DNA from: Novosphingobium arvoryzae
Lineage (GTDB): Bacteria; Pseudomonadota; Alphaproteobacteria; Sphingomonadales; Sphingomonadaceae
Assembly (NCBI RefSeq): GCF_014652615.1
Contig: NZ_BMZD01000006.1
Location: 1 to 64,000, forward strand
DNA: 64,000 nt
Direction: 5' to 3'
The notes beneath the pieces are model-generated. The model was not told the origin of the DNA and did not search any database. It was given only the letters and a program-made list of their open reading frames with translations. Below, in pieces: positions 1 to 9,350 of the stretch (its first letter is position 1; every line of letters starts with the position of its first letter). The translations under genes and the position numbers were made by a program.

Positions 1-28
1 ACCCGGCTGCCCTGCCATCACCGCCTCC

Positions 29-90
29 GACGCCTCGTCGGCGAAGTGAATCAAATCCGACCTTCAAACGCCAGAGTTTTTCGAGGCGTC
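29..90. repeat. 9-bp inverted repeat at the left edge
   Basis: GACGCCTCG at 29-37 is matched by its exact reverse complement CGAGGCGTC at 82-90. The right arm sits exactly where the polymerase-like frame on the minus strand stops resembling its family. A plus-strand frame running in from the window edge also ends with a TGA at 47-49 and could be the C-terminus of a neighbouring gene. The repeat may be a terminator-like hairpin or a rearrangement junction; it has no clear T-tract. Confidence 0.3.
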
Positions 91-355
91 CAGTTGCAAC
101 AGCGGCACAACCGCGATCAGGGCCAGCGCGATCCATATCCGGCGATCGACGGCCAGCGCCTCCGGCCCGCGCAGTGCGAACCAGCCGAAGAGCGCCACCG
201 CCGCCAGCAATTCGCAGGCGAGCTCAGGTAGCGGCGCAGGGGTGCCACCGCCGCCCAGAACCAGAACCGAGCAAATGAAGCCGATGCCGAGTAGACGGAG
301 CGATTGCGCGCGATTCGCGCTGAGGGAGGCCAGATTGAAGATTGGTCGACTCCAT
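64..355 (-). pseudogene. Truncated O-antigen ligase/Wzy-like polymerase N-terminus
   Basis: The minus-strand frame encodes two hydrophobic segments of the kind that open O-antigen ligase or exopolysaccharide polymerase proteins in sphingomonads, including GIGFICSVLVLGGGG and ALALIAVVPLLQL. Family members usually continue with a proline-rich stretch and about ten more membrane helices. Here the frame turns into unrelated sequence (DASKNSGV) and stops at 64. The 5' end is also poor: the only ATG just past the upstream terminator, at 355, lies in another frame, and in-frame codons there are not normal starts. I read this as a decayed or rearranged fragment. The next gene upstream on this strand is the small protein at 416-739. 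A short unrecognised membrane protein is the alternative. Confidence 0.4.
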
Positions 356-390
356 AAAAAAGGGCCCTCGCCAGAGACGGGGCCCCTTTT
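356..390 (-). terminator. Rho-independent terminator (bidirectional in form)
   Basis: An A-run followed by GGGCCC, an 11-nt spacer, then GGGGCCCC and TTTT forms a GC-rich stem flanked by A and T tracts. Read on the minus strand it lies about 25 nt after the stop of the small gene at 416-739 and ends in a run of six T. It therefore most likely terminates that gene. Confidence 0.75.
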
Positions 391-415
391 CAGTTCAACG
401 CAATGACTGCAATGA

Positions 416-739
416 TCAGGCGTTGCTGCCGCTCGCCAGGGCAATGCCCAGACCGATCATGCCCGCACCACCCAGAATGATCGGCAGGGCGTTCATGCCC
501 TCGCCACCACCCTGACCGGCACCGTAGCAAGCGCGATCCTGCTGCAGAGTCGCGACAACGTCGGCACCCTGGGCAACGGCTTCGGTCTTGCACGCGTCGG
601 CCTCGGCCTTGGCTGCAACGGCCACCGCTTCAACCGACACTGTCGGCAGAGCGGCTGCGGAACGGGTTTCGCCCGTAGCGGCAACACCGGCGCTTACCAG
701 CCCAGCCGCCGCGAGCACTGCAAAGAATTGTCCAGCCAC
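416..739 (-). CDS. Small secreted or membrane-anchored protein of unknown function
   Basis: A 107-residue protein with a GTG start preceded by a good GGAGAAAG ribosome-binding site. Residues 1-20 form a signal-peptide-like hydrophobic stretch. The middle is Ala-rich with Cys at about 50 and 71. The last 25 residues (from about NALPIILGG) form a glycine-rich hydrophobic segment that could be a C-terminal membrane helix. It follows the sugar transferase on the same strand with a 163-nt gap, and a strong terminator lies just downstream. Small proteins like this occur next to exopolysaccharide genes in sphingomonads, but I do not recognise a named family. A role in envelope or polysaccharide export is inference from position only. 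Confidence 0.6.
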   Translation of the reverse strand: MAGQFFAVLAAAGLVSAGVAATGETRSAAALPTVSVEAVAVAAKAEADACKTEAVAQGADVVATLQQDRACYGAGQGGGEGMNALPIILGGAGMIGLGIALASGSNA

Positions 740-902
740 AAGCTTTCTCCAAAATCTGAAATCAGGTGTTAGTTAACACGCAATTGGCCTTATAGTAAAG
801 CTACGTAGACCGGGGATTGTAGGAATCCGACATTCCTCGGAAAATTCGCTGCGATGCAGCATCGCGATTGCAGCGATGGCCCGCCCCGCAAATTCCCCGG
901 AT

Positions 903-2396
903 TCAATAGGCCCGGTCATGGACCAGGACCCGTAGCGTCTTGAAAATAATGCCAAGATCCCGAAGAATCGACCAGCCGGCTTGGTATTCAAGATCGGCCT
1001 GAAGACGCTGGGTCAGGTCATCCTCCTGCTCGGTCGCCCCCCGAAGACCGCGGATTTGTGCCAATCCCGTCAGCCCCGGCTTCAGGGCGTGACGATGCGC
1101 ATATCGCGAATCGATTTCGTAGAACAACCGATTCCCCGCCTGCGATGCCAACGCATGCGGACGGGGGCCGACGAGGCTCATCTCCCCCTTCAACACGTTG
1201 AGCAGTTGCGGCAATTCATCGATGCTGGTCTTGCGAAGAAACGCCCCCAGCGGGGTGATGCGGTCGTCATCCCGGCGGGTTGACTGCTTGCCCAGCGAAT
1301 CGCTGGCCGCAACGCGCATCGAGCGAAACTTGTAGATCCAGAAGAACTGGTTGTTGCGCCCGACCCGACGCTGCAGGAACAAGGCCGGACCGCCGTCCTG
1401 GAAGTGGATCAGGGCCGCGATCACCAGCATCGGGATGCCCAGCACCAGCAGCGCGGGTACGGTCAGCGCGAGATCGAAGATGCGCTTGGTCGCCCTGGCC
1501 CTGAGCCCCAGCGGCCCGGCCGAAACGACCAGCGAACTGATCCCGTCCGCCCGGCTGGTGCCGATGATACCTAGCGTGTCGACTTCGTTATCGACAATTT
1601 CGCCGCGCATCTGCCCGCCCTTGAGCACCAGCGCCCACACCTGCCGCCGTTCGGGTGGGCAACTGACCACCACGCGGTCCATGTTGCGAATGACCTGGGC
1701 GATCCGGTCCAGCGCGTGCGGGTCTTCGACCGAAGGCACGATCCCGGCCAGTTGGGCATTGATTCGCAGCGCATTGGCCGCGTCGATCGGTGGACCGCCG
1801 TCATCGATCAACAGCAGGTTTTCCGCACGCGGGCCCACCAACCTCCGGACATAGGGCTGCAGATTGACCCGCGCCCAGACGATCAGCAGGGACGATGCGC
1901 CAAGCCCCAGCAGCGATCCCGCACGCGACAGTGAGAGGCTTGAGCGGGTCAGGAACAGCAGGACAATCAGCGCCAGCACGGCCAGCCCCAGCGCCGCCAT
2001 CGCGCGCTGCAGCCCAAAGTTGCCGGCCACCAGGGCCGGGACAGAGTAGGTCCGGTTCAGCAGCGCGATCGTCCAGAACAGCGGCAGCAGCAATTGCGCC
2101 GCAGGCCACAGCCGCTCATCGAACGGATTGCCAAGATAGACATAGCTGGCCAGCCCGAAGCCCAGCAGCAGCATGGCCCCATCGGCCAGCAATTGGCCAA
2201 GGTAAACCTGCAGCCGCCGCCGCTCCAGCGACGCGACAAGAACTATGGGCCGGTCCTGACCGTCTGGCACGGCCACCGCTAAATCAGTCACTGCGAATAG
2301 ATTCCCAATTGCGCGCCCGCCCGTTACGTAACAACGCATGCTTCTGATAGGAACAGTTAATTCGCGATCAATTTTCAAAACAATTGGCGAAGACAA
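903..2396 (-). CDS. Polyprenyl-phosphate sugar-1-phosphate transferase (exopolysaccharide priming)
   Basis: A 497-residue protein in the bacterial sugar transferase family. These integral membrane enzymes move a hexose-1-phosphate from a nucleotide sugar to undecaprenyl phosphate, the first step of exopolysaccharide or O-antigen synthesis. The N-terminal half has about four to five membrane helices and a Rossmann-like region. The C-terminal third starts with a helix ([18 protein letters not shown]) and carries family motifs: [28 protein letters not shown] and GPRP. The long frame starts with TTG at 2396, directly after the holA stop. An ATG at 2339 (478 residues) is a realistic alternative, and neither has a strong Shine-Dalgarno. 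The nearby broken polymerase fragment and galU fit polysaccharide synthesis. The sugar transferred cannot be read from sequence. Confidence 0.88.
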   Translation of the reverse strand: MSSPIVLKIDRELTVPIRSMRCYVTGGRAIGNLFAVTDLAVAVPDGQDRPIVLVASLERRRLQVYLGQLLADGAMLLLGFGLASYVYLGNPFDERLWPAAQLLLPLFWTIALLNRTYSVPALVAGNFGLQRAMAALGLAVLALIVLLFLTRSSLSLSRAGSLLGLGASSLLIVWARVNLQPYVRRLVGPRAENLLLIDDGGPPIDAANALRINAQLAGIVPSVEDPHALDRIAQVIRNMDRVVVSCPPERRQVWALVLKGGQMRGEIVDNEVDTLGIIGTSRADGISSLVVSAGPLGLRARATKRIFDLALTVPALLVLGIPMLVIAALIHFQDGGPALFLQRRVGRNNQFFWIYKFRSMRVAASDSLGKQSTRRDDDRITPLGAFLRKTSIDELPQLLNVLKGEMSLVGPRPHALASQAGNRLFYEIDSRYAHRHALKPGLTGLAQIRGLRGATEQEDDLTQRLQADLEYQAGWSILRDLGIIFKTLRVLVHDRAY

Positions 2397-2398
2397 GT

Positions 2399-3427
2399 CT
2401 ATCGCTTCGCGGCAGCCCTTGCGATCTCGGCCAATCCTTGCGCCAACAGGAGCTCTGCCTGCTGGCTATTGCCCAGCAAGGCACGGTGCAGGCCCACCAG
2501 CTTTTCGACCAGTCGGGCCAGACGCGGGCCGCGCCAGCGGCGCAGTTGCGCGCCAATATCGCGCTCATCCTTCCAGAAGATCCGGCGCGCCGCGACTTCG
2601 GCCTTGATCAGGTCGCCTATGTCGCCTTTCGGCCCCGCCTTGGCCGCAAGCGCCGCCAGCTGGGCCGCGCGGCGCTCCACCGCCAATAGAACGCCAACCG
2701 GATTCAGCCCCAGTTCGCGCATCCGGCGCAATTCGTGGGGCAATTTGGCGACTTCCCCCCCCAGCACGACATTGACGATGGGGTTCAGCCCATCTTCCTC
2801 GGTCCTGGCACCGATCGCTTCCAGCGCGGCCAGATCGGCGGTGCGCGGCGATTGCGGGCTGGCATCCAGATAGAGCGCCAGTTTGGTGACTTCCGATTGC
2901 GCCAGCCGCAGGTCGAGCGCGGCTGCCCGCGCGATCCGTTCCGCCAGGTCCCCGCCCAGCCGCAGACCGGCAGCATCCGCAAGGTCGCGCACCGAGGCAG
3001 TGAGCGAGCGCAAATCCGGCGGATAGAACATCGCCACGAGGGCATCGGGCCGATTCGCCAGCAGCTTGGCTGTCCGCGACTTGTCGGTGGCATTCGTGGC
3101 GACGATCAGGACCGGGCATGCCTCCGCCGTTCCGGCCAGCAGGTTTTCAACCGCATCGTGCGCCTCGTCGCCGCTCGCCCGGACCCAGATATGGCGCTTG
3201 TCGCCGAACAGCGAGGTCGAGCGCGCCTCATCCCCCAGTCGCACCGGATCGCGCCGCAGGTCCGCGCCGGACAGTTCCACCCGCTCACCAGGATCGGGCA
3301 GCAGGGCGGCAATCTGCATGGCGGCGTCCTGCACGCCGGCTTCATCGGGCCCGCAGAAAAAGAAGATGCCGGCCTCTCGCGCAAAGCGCGCGGCCTGGCC
3401 CTTGAAATCCTTTTGGGTGGCCTTCAC
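2399..3427 (-). CDS. holA: DNA polymerase III subunit delta
   Basis: A 342-residue protein matching the delta subunit of the clamp loader, which opens the beta sliding clamp and passes it to primed DNA. It has the usual N-terminal degenerate ATPase-like domain (GIFFFCGPDEAGVQDAA). Family segments such as LNPVGVLLAVERRAAQL appear in the C-terminal helical part. The start ATG overlaps the lptE stop by four bases, so the two are probably translationally coupled. The leuS-lptE-holA order is widespread in alphaproteobacteria and supports the call. Confidence 0.92.
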   Translation of the reverse strand: MKATQKDFKGQAARFAREAGIFFFCGPDEAGVQDAAMQIAALLPDPGERVELSGADLRRDPVRLGDEARSTSLFGDKRHIWVRASGDEAHDAVENLLAGTAEACPVLIVATNATDKSRTAKLLANRPDALVAMFYPPDLRSLTASVRDLADAAGLRLGGDLAERIARAAALDLRLAQSEVTKLALYLDASPQSPRTADLAALEAIGARTEEDGLNPIVNVVLGGEVAKLPHELRRMRELGLNPVGVLLAVERRAAQLAALAAKAGPKGDIGDLIKAEVAARRIFWKDERDIGAQLRRWRGPRLARLVEKLVGLHRALLGNSQQAELLLAQGLAEIARAAAKR

Positions 3428-3939
3428 TGGCCCGCAGAGGCTTCGCGCGCCGCGCCGCGCAATTGCAGCGAAACGCGCGTGACGATCCGGTCCGCAACCG
3501 ACTTGGAGAGGTTCTCCAGCGCGGTCTGCTCTGCCGCGATGGTCGCATACTCGGAACTGACGACATCGATCCCGGCATCAGAGCCCGCCGTGGCATCGAG
3601 CAGGATTTCACCCGTGGCCAGATCGACCAGCTGATATCGCGCCCGCAGCGTGCGGCGCTCGCGCCCGATGGTATCGTCGGACAGCAAGCCCAGCCCTTCC
3701 AGCTTGTCATCCAGCCGGACGTCGAGCCGGTAGCGCGCCGGAGCGCCCTGCCCGCCTGCCGCGCCCAGCCGGTCGACCAGCGCATTGCGCATCAGCCAGC
3801 CCGCGCGTCCTTCGATCGCCGGCACTTCGACCGCGGCCAGCCCTTGCGCAACGGCCCCGCCAGCCCCGCCCGCATACATCGGCTGCAAGCCGCAAGCGGA
3901 CAGCAGCAAGGCACACGCGGGGGCAATCAGCCACTTCAT
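3424..3939 (-). CDS. lptE: LPS assembly lipoprotein LptE
   Basis: A 171-residue outer-membrane lipoprotein. Its partner LptD is the beta-barrel that inserts lipopolysaccharide into the outer leaflet, and LptE plugs the barrel. The signal peptide ends in a lipobox (LLLSAC), so Cys16 would be lipidated and residue 17 is Gly. The body matches the family: a conserved GLQPMY just after the Cys, an alpha-beta fold, and a C-terminal helix with [18 protein letters not shown]. It overlaps leuS by four bases upstream and holA by four bases downstream, indicating one operon. Confidence 0.88.
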   Translation of the reverse strand: MKWLIAPACALLLSACGLQPMYAGGAGGAVAQGLAAVEVPAIEGRAGWLMRNALVDRLGAAGGQGAPARYRLDVRLDDKLEGLGLLSDDTIGRERRTLRARYQLVDLATGEILLDATAGSDAGIDVVSSEYATIAAEQTALENLSKSVADRIVTRVSLQLRGAAREASAGQ

Positions 3940-6479
3940 GCGACGAGATTCACCAGACGATCGGGCACCACGATCACTTTCTTCACCGGCTTGCCATCCA
4001 GTGCACGCTGCACCTTGTCGGAGGCCAGGGCAAGTGCCTCAAGCTCCTCCTTGGCCGTACCCTTGGCCACGGTGATGGTATCGCGCAGCTTGCCCAGCAC
4101 CTGGATCGCGATGGTCACTTCGTCTTCCACCAGCAGCGCCGGATCGACCGCCGGCCAGGCGGCGTCGGCAATCAGGCCTTCGCCGATCTTGCCCCAGGCT
4201 TCCTCGGCCAGGTGCGGCATCATCGGCGCGACCAGCAGCAGCAGCGCGCGGATCGCGGCGGAGCGGCTGGCCGAGGGCGCGGCCTTGTCGGTCGCGCTGG
4301 TCAACTCGTAGATGCGCGCCACCGCCTTGTTGAAGCTCAGCGCCTCGATATCGGCGGCGATGGCGGCAACGGTCTGGTCGCGCTTGCGGTCCAGCGCCTT
4401 GTCCTCGCCGGTGGCGGCGGCATCGTACTGCGCGAACAGGCGCCACAGCCGCTGGACGAAGCGGGCGCAGCCCTCGATCCCGGCTTCGGACCACGGCAGA
4501 TCGCGTTCGGGCGGGCTGTCGGACAGCATGAACCAGCGCACCGCGTCCGCGCCGTACTGGTCGATGATGTCATCGGGATCGACGACGTTCTTCTTGCTCT
4601 TCGACATCTTGATGACCCGGCCGATTTCCACCGGCTGGCCATCGGCCTTGAGCGTCGCCGCATCCGACCCGCGATCGACGTCCGCCGGGCTGAAATAGAT
4701 CGGCTGGCCGTTGGCCGGATCAATGCGGCTATAGGTTTCGTGCGTCACCATTCCCTGCGTGAACAGGCTGGCGAAGGGTTCCTTGACCTTGATCTTGCCG
4801 ATCCGCTCCAGCGCGCGGGTCCAGAACCGGGCATAGAGCAAGTGCAGGATCGCGTGCTCGATCCCGCCGATATACTGCTCCACCGGCAGCCACTTGGCGA
4901 TCACGTCGGGATCGAACGGCTTGTCGGCCGGCTGGCTGGCAAAGCGCAGGAAATACCACGACGAGTCGACGAAAGTATCCAGTGTGTCGGTTTCGCGCAC
5001 CGCCGCCTTGCCGCACTGCGGGCAATCGACGTGCTTCCACGTCGGGTGGCGCAGCAGCGGGTTGCCGGGAATGTCAAAGCTGACGTCCTCCGGCAGGGTG
5101 ACAGGCAGCTGGTCCTTGGGCACCGGCACGACACCGCAGCTGTCACAGTGGATGAACGGGATCGGCGTGCCCCAATAGCGCTGGCGCGAAACGCCCCAGT
5201 CGCGCAGCCGCCACACGGTGGTGCCGTGGCCCCAGTTTCCGGCTTCGGCACGGGCAATGACTTCGGCCTTGGCCGCTTCAACATCCAGCCCGTCAAGGAA
5301 GCGCGAATTCACCAGCGCGCCGGGGCCGGTATAGGCCTCGTTCCCCACGAACATCGGATCGGTCAGATCGCCATCGGCCACCACGCGGGTGACGGGCAGA
5401 TCGTACTTGCGGGCAAAGTCCAGGTCGCGCTGGTCATGCGCCGGGCAGCCGAACACCGCGCCGGTGCCGTAATCCATCAGCACGAAGTTGGCGATGTAGA
5501 GCGGCAGCTCGATCCCCGCATCGAAGGGATGCTTCAGGCGAATGCCGGTGTCATAGCCCAGCTTTTCCTGCGTCTCGATTTCCGCAGCCGTCGTCCCGCC
5601 CAGCTTGCACTGCGCGATGAAGTCCGCAACCGCCGGATTGGCCGCAGCCTGCGCCTGCGCGATCGGGTGATCGGCGGCAATGGCGACGAAGCTGGCGCCG
5701 AAGATCGTGTCCGGACGGGTGGTGAACACCTCAACCTCGCTCGCGCCATCGGTGCTGTGGAAACGGAATTGCAGGCCCTGGCTTTTGCCGATCCAGTTTT
5801 CCTGCATCAGCCGAACCTTTTCCGGCCAGTTGTCGAGGCTGCCCAGCCCTTCCAGCAACTCGTCGGCAAAATCGGTGATCTTCAGGAACCACTGGTTCAG
5901 CTTGCGCTTTTCGACCAGCGCGCCGCTGCGCCAGCCGCGCCCGTCGATCACCTGTTCGTTGGCCAGCACGGTCATGTCGACCGGGTCCCAGTTGACCGCC
6001 GATTCCTTGCGATAGACCAGGCCCGCCGCATAGAGGTCGAGGAACAGCGCCTGCTCGTGGCCGTAGTATTCCGGCTCGCAGGTGGCGATCTCGCGGCTCC
6101 AGTCGAGCGCGAAGCCGAGGCGCTTCAGCTGGGCCTTCATGTTGGCGATGTTGTCGCGGGTCCAGCCGCCGGGGTGGACGCCCTTTTCCATCGCGGCGTT
6201 TTCCGCCGGCATCCCGAAGGCATCCCAGCCCATCGGGTGCAGCACTTCAAAGCCCTGCATCCGCTTGTAGCGGGCCAGCACGTCGCCCATCGTGTAGTTG
6301 CGGACGTGGCCGATGTGGATGCGCCCCGACGGATAGGGAAACATCTCGAGCACGTAGCTGCGCGGCTTGGGCGAATTGTCGTCCGCGCGGAAGCTTTGCG
6401 CGTCGTCCCACACGCGCTGCCAGCGCGGATCGGCGGAGGCCGCGTCGAAACGGCCGGTTTCTTGATTGGCAGTGGTCAT
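3936..6479 (-). CDS. leuS: Leucyl-tRNA synthetase
   Basis: An 847-residue cytoplasmic class I synthetase charging tRNA-Leu. The HIGH signature is intact at residues 55-58 and KMSKS at 624-628. The CP1 editing domain lies between them, with its threonine-rich segment and the family word [10 protein letters not shown] tryptophan- and cysteine-rich zinc-like region (CDSCG, CPQCG) occurs in the middle. The C-terminal anticodon-binding domain ends with a short conserved [11 protein letters not shown]. Length is normal for the bacterial family. It heads the leuS-lptE-holA operon. Confidence 0.97.
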   Translation of the reverse strand: MTTANQETGRFDAASADPRWQRVWDDAQSFRADDNSPKPRSYVLEMFPYPSGRIHIGHVRNYTMGDVLARYKRMQGFEVLHPMGWDAFGMPAENAAMEKGVHPGGWTRDNIANMKAQLKRLGFALDWSREIATCEPEYYGHEQALFLDLYAAGLVYRKESAVNWDPVDMTVLANEQVIDGRGWRSGALVEKRKLNQWFLKITDFADELLEGLGSLDNWPEKVRLMQENWIGKSQGLQFRFHSTDGASEVEVFTTRPDTIFGASFVAIAADHPIAQAQAAANPAVADFIAQCKLGGTTAAEIETQEKLGYDTGIRLKHPFDAGIELPLYIANFVLMDYGTGAVFGCPAHDQRDLDFARKYDLPVTRVVADGDLTDPMFVGNEAYTGPGALVNSRFLDGLDVEAAKAEVIARAEAGNWGHGTTVWRLRDWGVSRQRYWGTPIPFIHCDSCGVVPVPKDQLPVTLPEDVSFDIPGNPLLRHPTWKHVDCPQCGKAAVRETDTLDTFVDSSWYFLRFASQPADKPFDPDVIAKWLPVEQYIGGIEHAILHLLYARFWTRALERIGKIKVKEPFASLFTQGMVTHETYSRIDPANGQPIYFSPADVDRGSDAATLKADGQPVEIGRVIKMSKSKKNVVDPDDIIDQYGADAVRWFMLSDSPPERDLPWSEAGIEGCARFVQRLWRLFAQYDAAATGEDKALDRKRDQTVAAIAADIEALSFNKAVARIYELTSATDKAAPSASRSAAIRALLLLVAPMMPHLAEEAWGKIGEGLIADAAWPAVDPALLVEDEVTIAIQVLGKLRDTITVAKGTAKEELEALALASDKVQRALDGKPVKKVIVVPDRLVNLVA

Positions 6480-6527
6480 GCTCGCCCCTCTAGCCGCACT
6501 GCGCGGCTTGTCGAGGGGGGAGTTACC

Positions 6528-6989
6528 TTACTTGACCGCGTTGCGGCGCAGATCGCGGGCCTTGGTCAGGATCACGTCTTCCAGCTTCTGCACCGTTGCG
6601 GCCTGGACCGGGGCATCGACCCACACGCCGTTCTGCGAGGTCTGGCGGCTGGCGGCAACGCGCAGGGCATCGGCCCGCAGATCCTGGTCGAGGATCGTGA
6701 CGGTGACCTTCATCCGCTCACCCGGATTGTTCGGGTTGGCGTACCAGTCGGTCACGATAACGCCGCCGTTGCTGTCGGTCTGGAGCAGCGGCATGAAGCT
6801 CAGCGCTTCGAGGCTGGCACGCCAGAGATAGCTGTTCACGCCGATCGTGGTGACCTGCGACGCGGCGAGGTCCGCCTTCGGACGGTCCTTCTTGCCGCAG
6901 CTGACCAGCGCGAGCGCGGCCACGGCAACCAGCCCGGTGCGGCCGATCAGACGGAAAGAAGTACGGCCGGTGGTGGTTGTGGCGATCAT
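6528..6989 (-). CDS. DUF3576 lipoprotein
   Basis: A 153-residue protein of the DUF3576 family, found mainly in alphaproteobacteria and of unknown function. A hydrophobic leader ends in LALVSC, so Cys31 is the likely lipidation site. The mature part carries the family's hallmark segments: GVNSYLWRASLEALSFMPL, then GGVIVTDWY and TVTILDQDLRADALRV. It sits 48 nt upstream of leuS on the same strand and may share its transcript. An envelope role is inferred from the lipobox only. Confidence 0.85.
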   Translation of the reverse strand: MIATTTTGRTSFRLIGRTGLVAVAALALVSCGKKDRPKADLAASQVTTIGVNSYLWRASLEALSFMPLLQTDSNGGVIVTDWYANPNNPGERMKVTVTILDQDLRADALRVAASRQTSQNGVWVDAPVQAATVQKLEDVILTKARDLRRNAVK

Positions 6990-7265
6990 TGCGTCAATCC
7001 AGATCCTGTGTTTGCGGCAGCTTGCTGTCCGTCGCTGCCTCTATAACCAAGGCAGCACCAGCGGCAAGTGCGCACGTCGCGCGCTTCATGGGCCTTCCAC
7101 CGGTGAATGCGCGCTGAATGGATCGCCCGCCATGTCCATTGGCACGCGTTAAGGCACAATTCACACGCCCCGCGCCATTTAATCCTTGGATTGTTACGCG
7201 TTTGGCGCGAGAATCGGCGCACCGGCGCGGAGAGTCGCGCGGCAGATGGGAATTGCACGCCAGCC

Positions 7266-8027
7266 ATGCAGATCAAGACGATCAGGCTCAGCAAACGTGG
7301 GAGCGGCACGGCCGCGCTCCTGCTGGCTGGCGCGGTCGGTCTGCTCGCCCTGCCCAGCGGGGTGCTGGCGCTGTCCAGCCAGTTCGAACCCGATGCCCAG
7401 GCCCAGCAGGCCGATGTGGTGAGCGGAACGTTCATGCCAGCCGAAGTGGATCCGCGGCTGGCCCGCTCCATCTCGGTGCGCGCACTGGCCAAGGGGCGCG
7501 CCTTCCGCTTTACCCCGGCGGCCACGCCGAACCGGGCCGATCGCTCCGTTACCGTCGCGGTCCGGCTGGATGCCCGCAGCGCCCGCAACCTGATGCTTGG
7601 CGCGAAGCAGAGCGTAAGCGAAGCCGCGCTGGGCAATGCGCTGCGCATCGCGCCGACCGGCTACAGCCTGGGCTCGGCGCGCGGCTATCGCAGCTTCGCA
7701 CAGTCCAGCGGGATCAGCGATGCGCGCCGCAGCGACATCCCGGATCTGGCCGCCTACAAGCCCAGTACGCCCGCAACCAGCGCCGATCCGGGCCGGTTCA
7801 GCCCGCGCATTGCGCTGGATGAAAAGGAAAAATCGGGCCGCAGCCCACGCACGTTCGAGCAGAACGACCAGACTGTCGACGTGGGCGGCAGCTATCGCCT
7901 GTCACGCAACCTGAACGTCACCGCAGGCGTGCGCTATTCCTCGACCGACCGGGACCGCCTCTTGCCGCTGACCGATGGGCGACAGGACAACCAGGCCGTT
8001 TACGTGGGCACCCAGTTCCGATTCTGA
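7266..8027 (+). CDS. Exported beta-barrel-like protein, function unknown
   Basis: A 253-residue protein if started at the ATG at 7266. The longer frame from 7107 adds 53 unlikely residues before a clear signal peptide (AALLLAGAVGLLALP). The mature protein ends with two amphipathic strands, DVGGSYRLSRNLNVTAGVRY and QAVYVGTQFRF, finishing in Phe. That is the pattern of an outer-membrane barrel C-terminal strand. The middle is low in recognisable motifs and rich in Ser, Ala and Arg. It is divergent from the DUF3576-leuS operon across 276 nt of noncoding DNA. I do not recognise a named family; an outer-membrane or periplasmic location is inference. Confidence 0.65.
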   Translation: MQIKTIRLSKRGSGTAALLLAGAVGLLALPSGVLALSSQFEPDAQAQQADVVSGTFMPAEVDPRLARSISVRALAKGRAFRFTPAATPNRADRSVTVAVRLDARSARNLMLGAKQSVSEAALGNALRIAPTGYSLGSARGYRSFAQSSGISDARRSDIPDLAAYKPSTPATSADPGRFSPRIALDEKEKSGRSPRTFEQNDQTVDVGGSYRLSRNLNVTAGVRYSSTDRDRLLPLTDGRQDNQAVYVGTQFRF

Positions 8028-8132
8028 CCGGCTGTCGGTCACCCGAAATTTACGTATGCGAATGCCTTGCCGGGTTACGGTGAGCGGCATAGTCTTGCCG
8101 TTACGGAATCCTGAAACGGGGGAACATCTGGC

Positions 8133-8855
8133 ATGGCACGCGTTGCAATCGTTACCGGCGGAACCAGGGGCATTGGCGAGGCGATCTGCCTGGCGCTGAA
8201 GGAACAGGGGCGAACCGTCATCGCCAACTATGGCGGCAACGACGCGGCCGCCAAGGCCTTTACCGCACGCACCGGCATCCCCTCATTCCGCTGGGACGTG
8301 GGCGACCACGAGGCCTGCATTCACAACTGCAACGACCTGGCGGCGGAATTCGGGCCGATCGACATCGTGGTCAACAACGCCGGGATCACCCGGGACGGGG
8401 TGCTCCACAAGATGAGCTTCGATGACTGGAACGAAGTGATGCGAATCAACCTTGGCGGGTGCTTCAACATGGCCAAGGCGACTTTCCCCGGCATGCGGGA
8501 GCGTGGCTGGGGGCGGATCGTCAACATCGGGTCGATCAACGGGCAGGCGGGCCAGTATGGCCAGGTCAACTATGCCGCCGCCAAGTCCGGAATCCACGGG
8601 TTCACCAAGGCCTTGGCGCAGGAAGGCGCGAAATTCGGGGTGACGGTCAACGCCATCGCGCCGGGCTATATCGACACCGACATGGTCGCCGCCGTGCCCG
8701 CCCCGGTGCTGGAAAAGATCGTCGCCAAGATCCCGGTCGGGCGGCTGGGCCATGCCGACGAGATCGCCCGCGGGGTGGCGTTCTTCACGTCGGAGGAAGG
8801 CGGCTTTGCCACCGGCTCGACGATGAGCATCAACGGCGGCCAGCACATGTATTGA
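8133..8855 (+). CDS. phaB: Acetoacetyl-CoA reductase
   Basis: A 240-residue short-chain dehydrogenase closely fitting PhaB, which reduces acetoacetyl-CoA to (R)-3-hydroxybutyryl-CoA with NADPH for polyhydroxybutyrate synthesis. It shows the cofactor motif TGGTRGIG (residues 8-15), NNAG, the catalytic set around NIGSINGQAGQYGQVNYAAAKSG (Ser, Tyr, Lys), and the PhaB-typical GFTKALAQEGA and GGQHMY end. An upstream GGGGGAAC serves as ribosome-binding site. No phaA or phaC is in the window, so it stands alone. The related FabG function is possible but the sequence signature favours PhaB. Confidence 0.88.
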   Translation: MARVAIVTGGTRGIGEAICLALKEQGRTVIANYGGNDAAAKAFTARTGIPSFRWDVGDHEACIHNCNDLAAEFGPIDIVVNNAGITRDGVLHKMSFDDWNEVMRINLGGCFNMAKATFPGMRERGWGRIVNIGSINGQAGQYGQVNYAAAKSGIHGFTKALAQEGAKFGVTVNAIAPGYIDTDMVAAVPAPVLEKIVAKIPVGRLGHADEIARGVAFFTSEEGGFATGSTMSINGGQHMY

Positions 8856-8862
8856 CCGGCCC

Positions 8863-8896
8863 CTGACCGCGCCTGACAAGATCATGGCGCGGTCAG
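8863..8896 (+). terminator. Perfect 11-bp hairpin after phaB
   Basis: CTGACCGCGCC at 8863-8873 and its exact complement at 8886-8896 flank a 12-nt loop, eight bases after the phaB stop. There is no T-run directly behind it, so termination by this hairpin alone is uncertain. An AT-rich stretch follows at about 8931-8965. Confidence 0.45.
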
Positions 8897-9092
8897 GATG
8901 GCACCGGGACGCCCCCAAGCGGCGCAGAAGATTTGTTATTTATCTTTTTATACAATTATTTAGATGGATAAGTGAAGCGCTGACCGCATTTCGCCATGCC
9001 CGCCCGCCCGCATGCGCAGGGATGGCATATCCCGCCCCGGTAGGAAAGCGCCGCCCCTTTCCAGTCATGCCACGACCGGGTAGGCTCACCGG

Positions 9093-9350
9093 GTGACCAC
9101 GCCCTTTCACCCCCCGGTCAAACGCTCGGTCGAGATCGCCGGGCACAAGACCTCGATCAGCCTCGAACCGCTGTTCTGGGAACTGCTAAAGCAGGCGGCG
9201 GCGGCGGAGGGCCTGCCGATCAATGCACTGGTCGCCCGGATCGATGCGGAGCGGATCGCCGCGCCCGTCCCGCCGGGGCTGGCGGGCGCGGTGCGGGTCT
9301 GGCTGGTCGGCTGGCTGGTATCAGAACTGAGCCAGCAACAGCCCCGCTGA
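9093..9350 (+). CDS. Ribbon-helix-helix domain protein (putative DNA-binding)
   Basis: An 85-residue protein with a GTG start. The segment RSVEIAGHKTSISLEPLFW is characteristic of a ribbon-helix-helix family common in alphaproteobacteria: one DNA-contacting strand followed by two helices (LLKQAAAAEGLPINALVARI). Such proteins bind DNA as dimers; the target here is unknown. The last 30 nt overlap the 3' end of the convergent chromate transporter gene, so the two transcripts must overlap. Confidence 0.75.
   Translation: MTTPFHPPVKRSVEIAGHKTSISLEPLFWELLKQAAAAEGLPINALVARIDAERIAAPVPPGLAGAVRVWLVGWLVSELSQQQPR

Noticed and set aside
4212..7046. 944-codon open frame on the plus strand
   Set aside because: It lies antisense across leuS and the DUF3576 gene. 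The composition is His-, Arg- and Gly-rich with no domains, as expected for a mirror frame in GC-rich coding DNA.
8050..8066. TACGTATGCGAATGCC resembling the LacI word
   Set aside because: It matches only part of the CGTATWCGTATGC word, lies before phaB and has no sugar-related neighbour.
8931..8965. AT-rich patch after phaB as a possible small RNA or att site
   Set aside because: I saw no hairpin-plus-T-run, tRNA end or direct repeat there; it may simply be a promoter for the ribbon-helix-helix gene.
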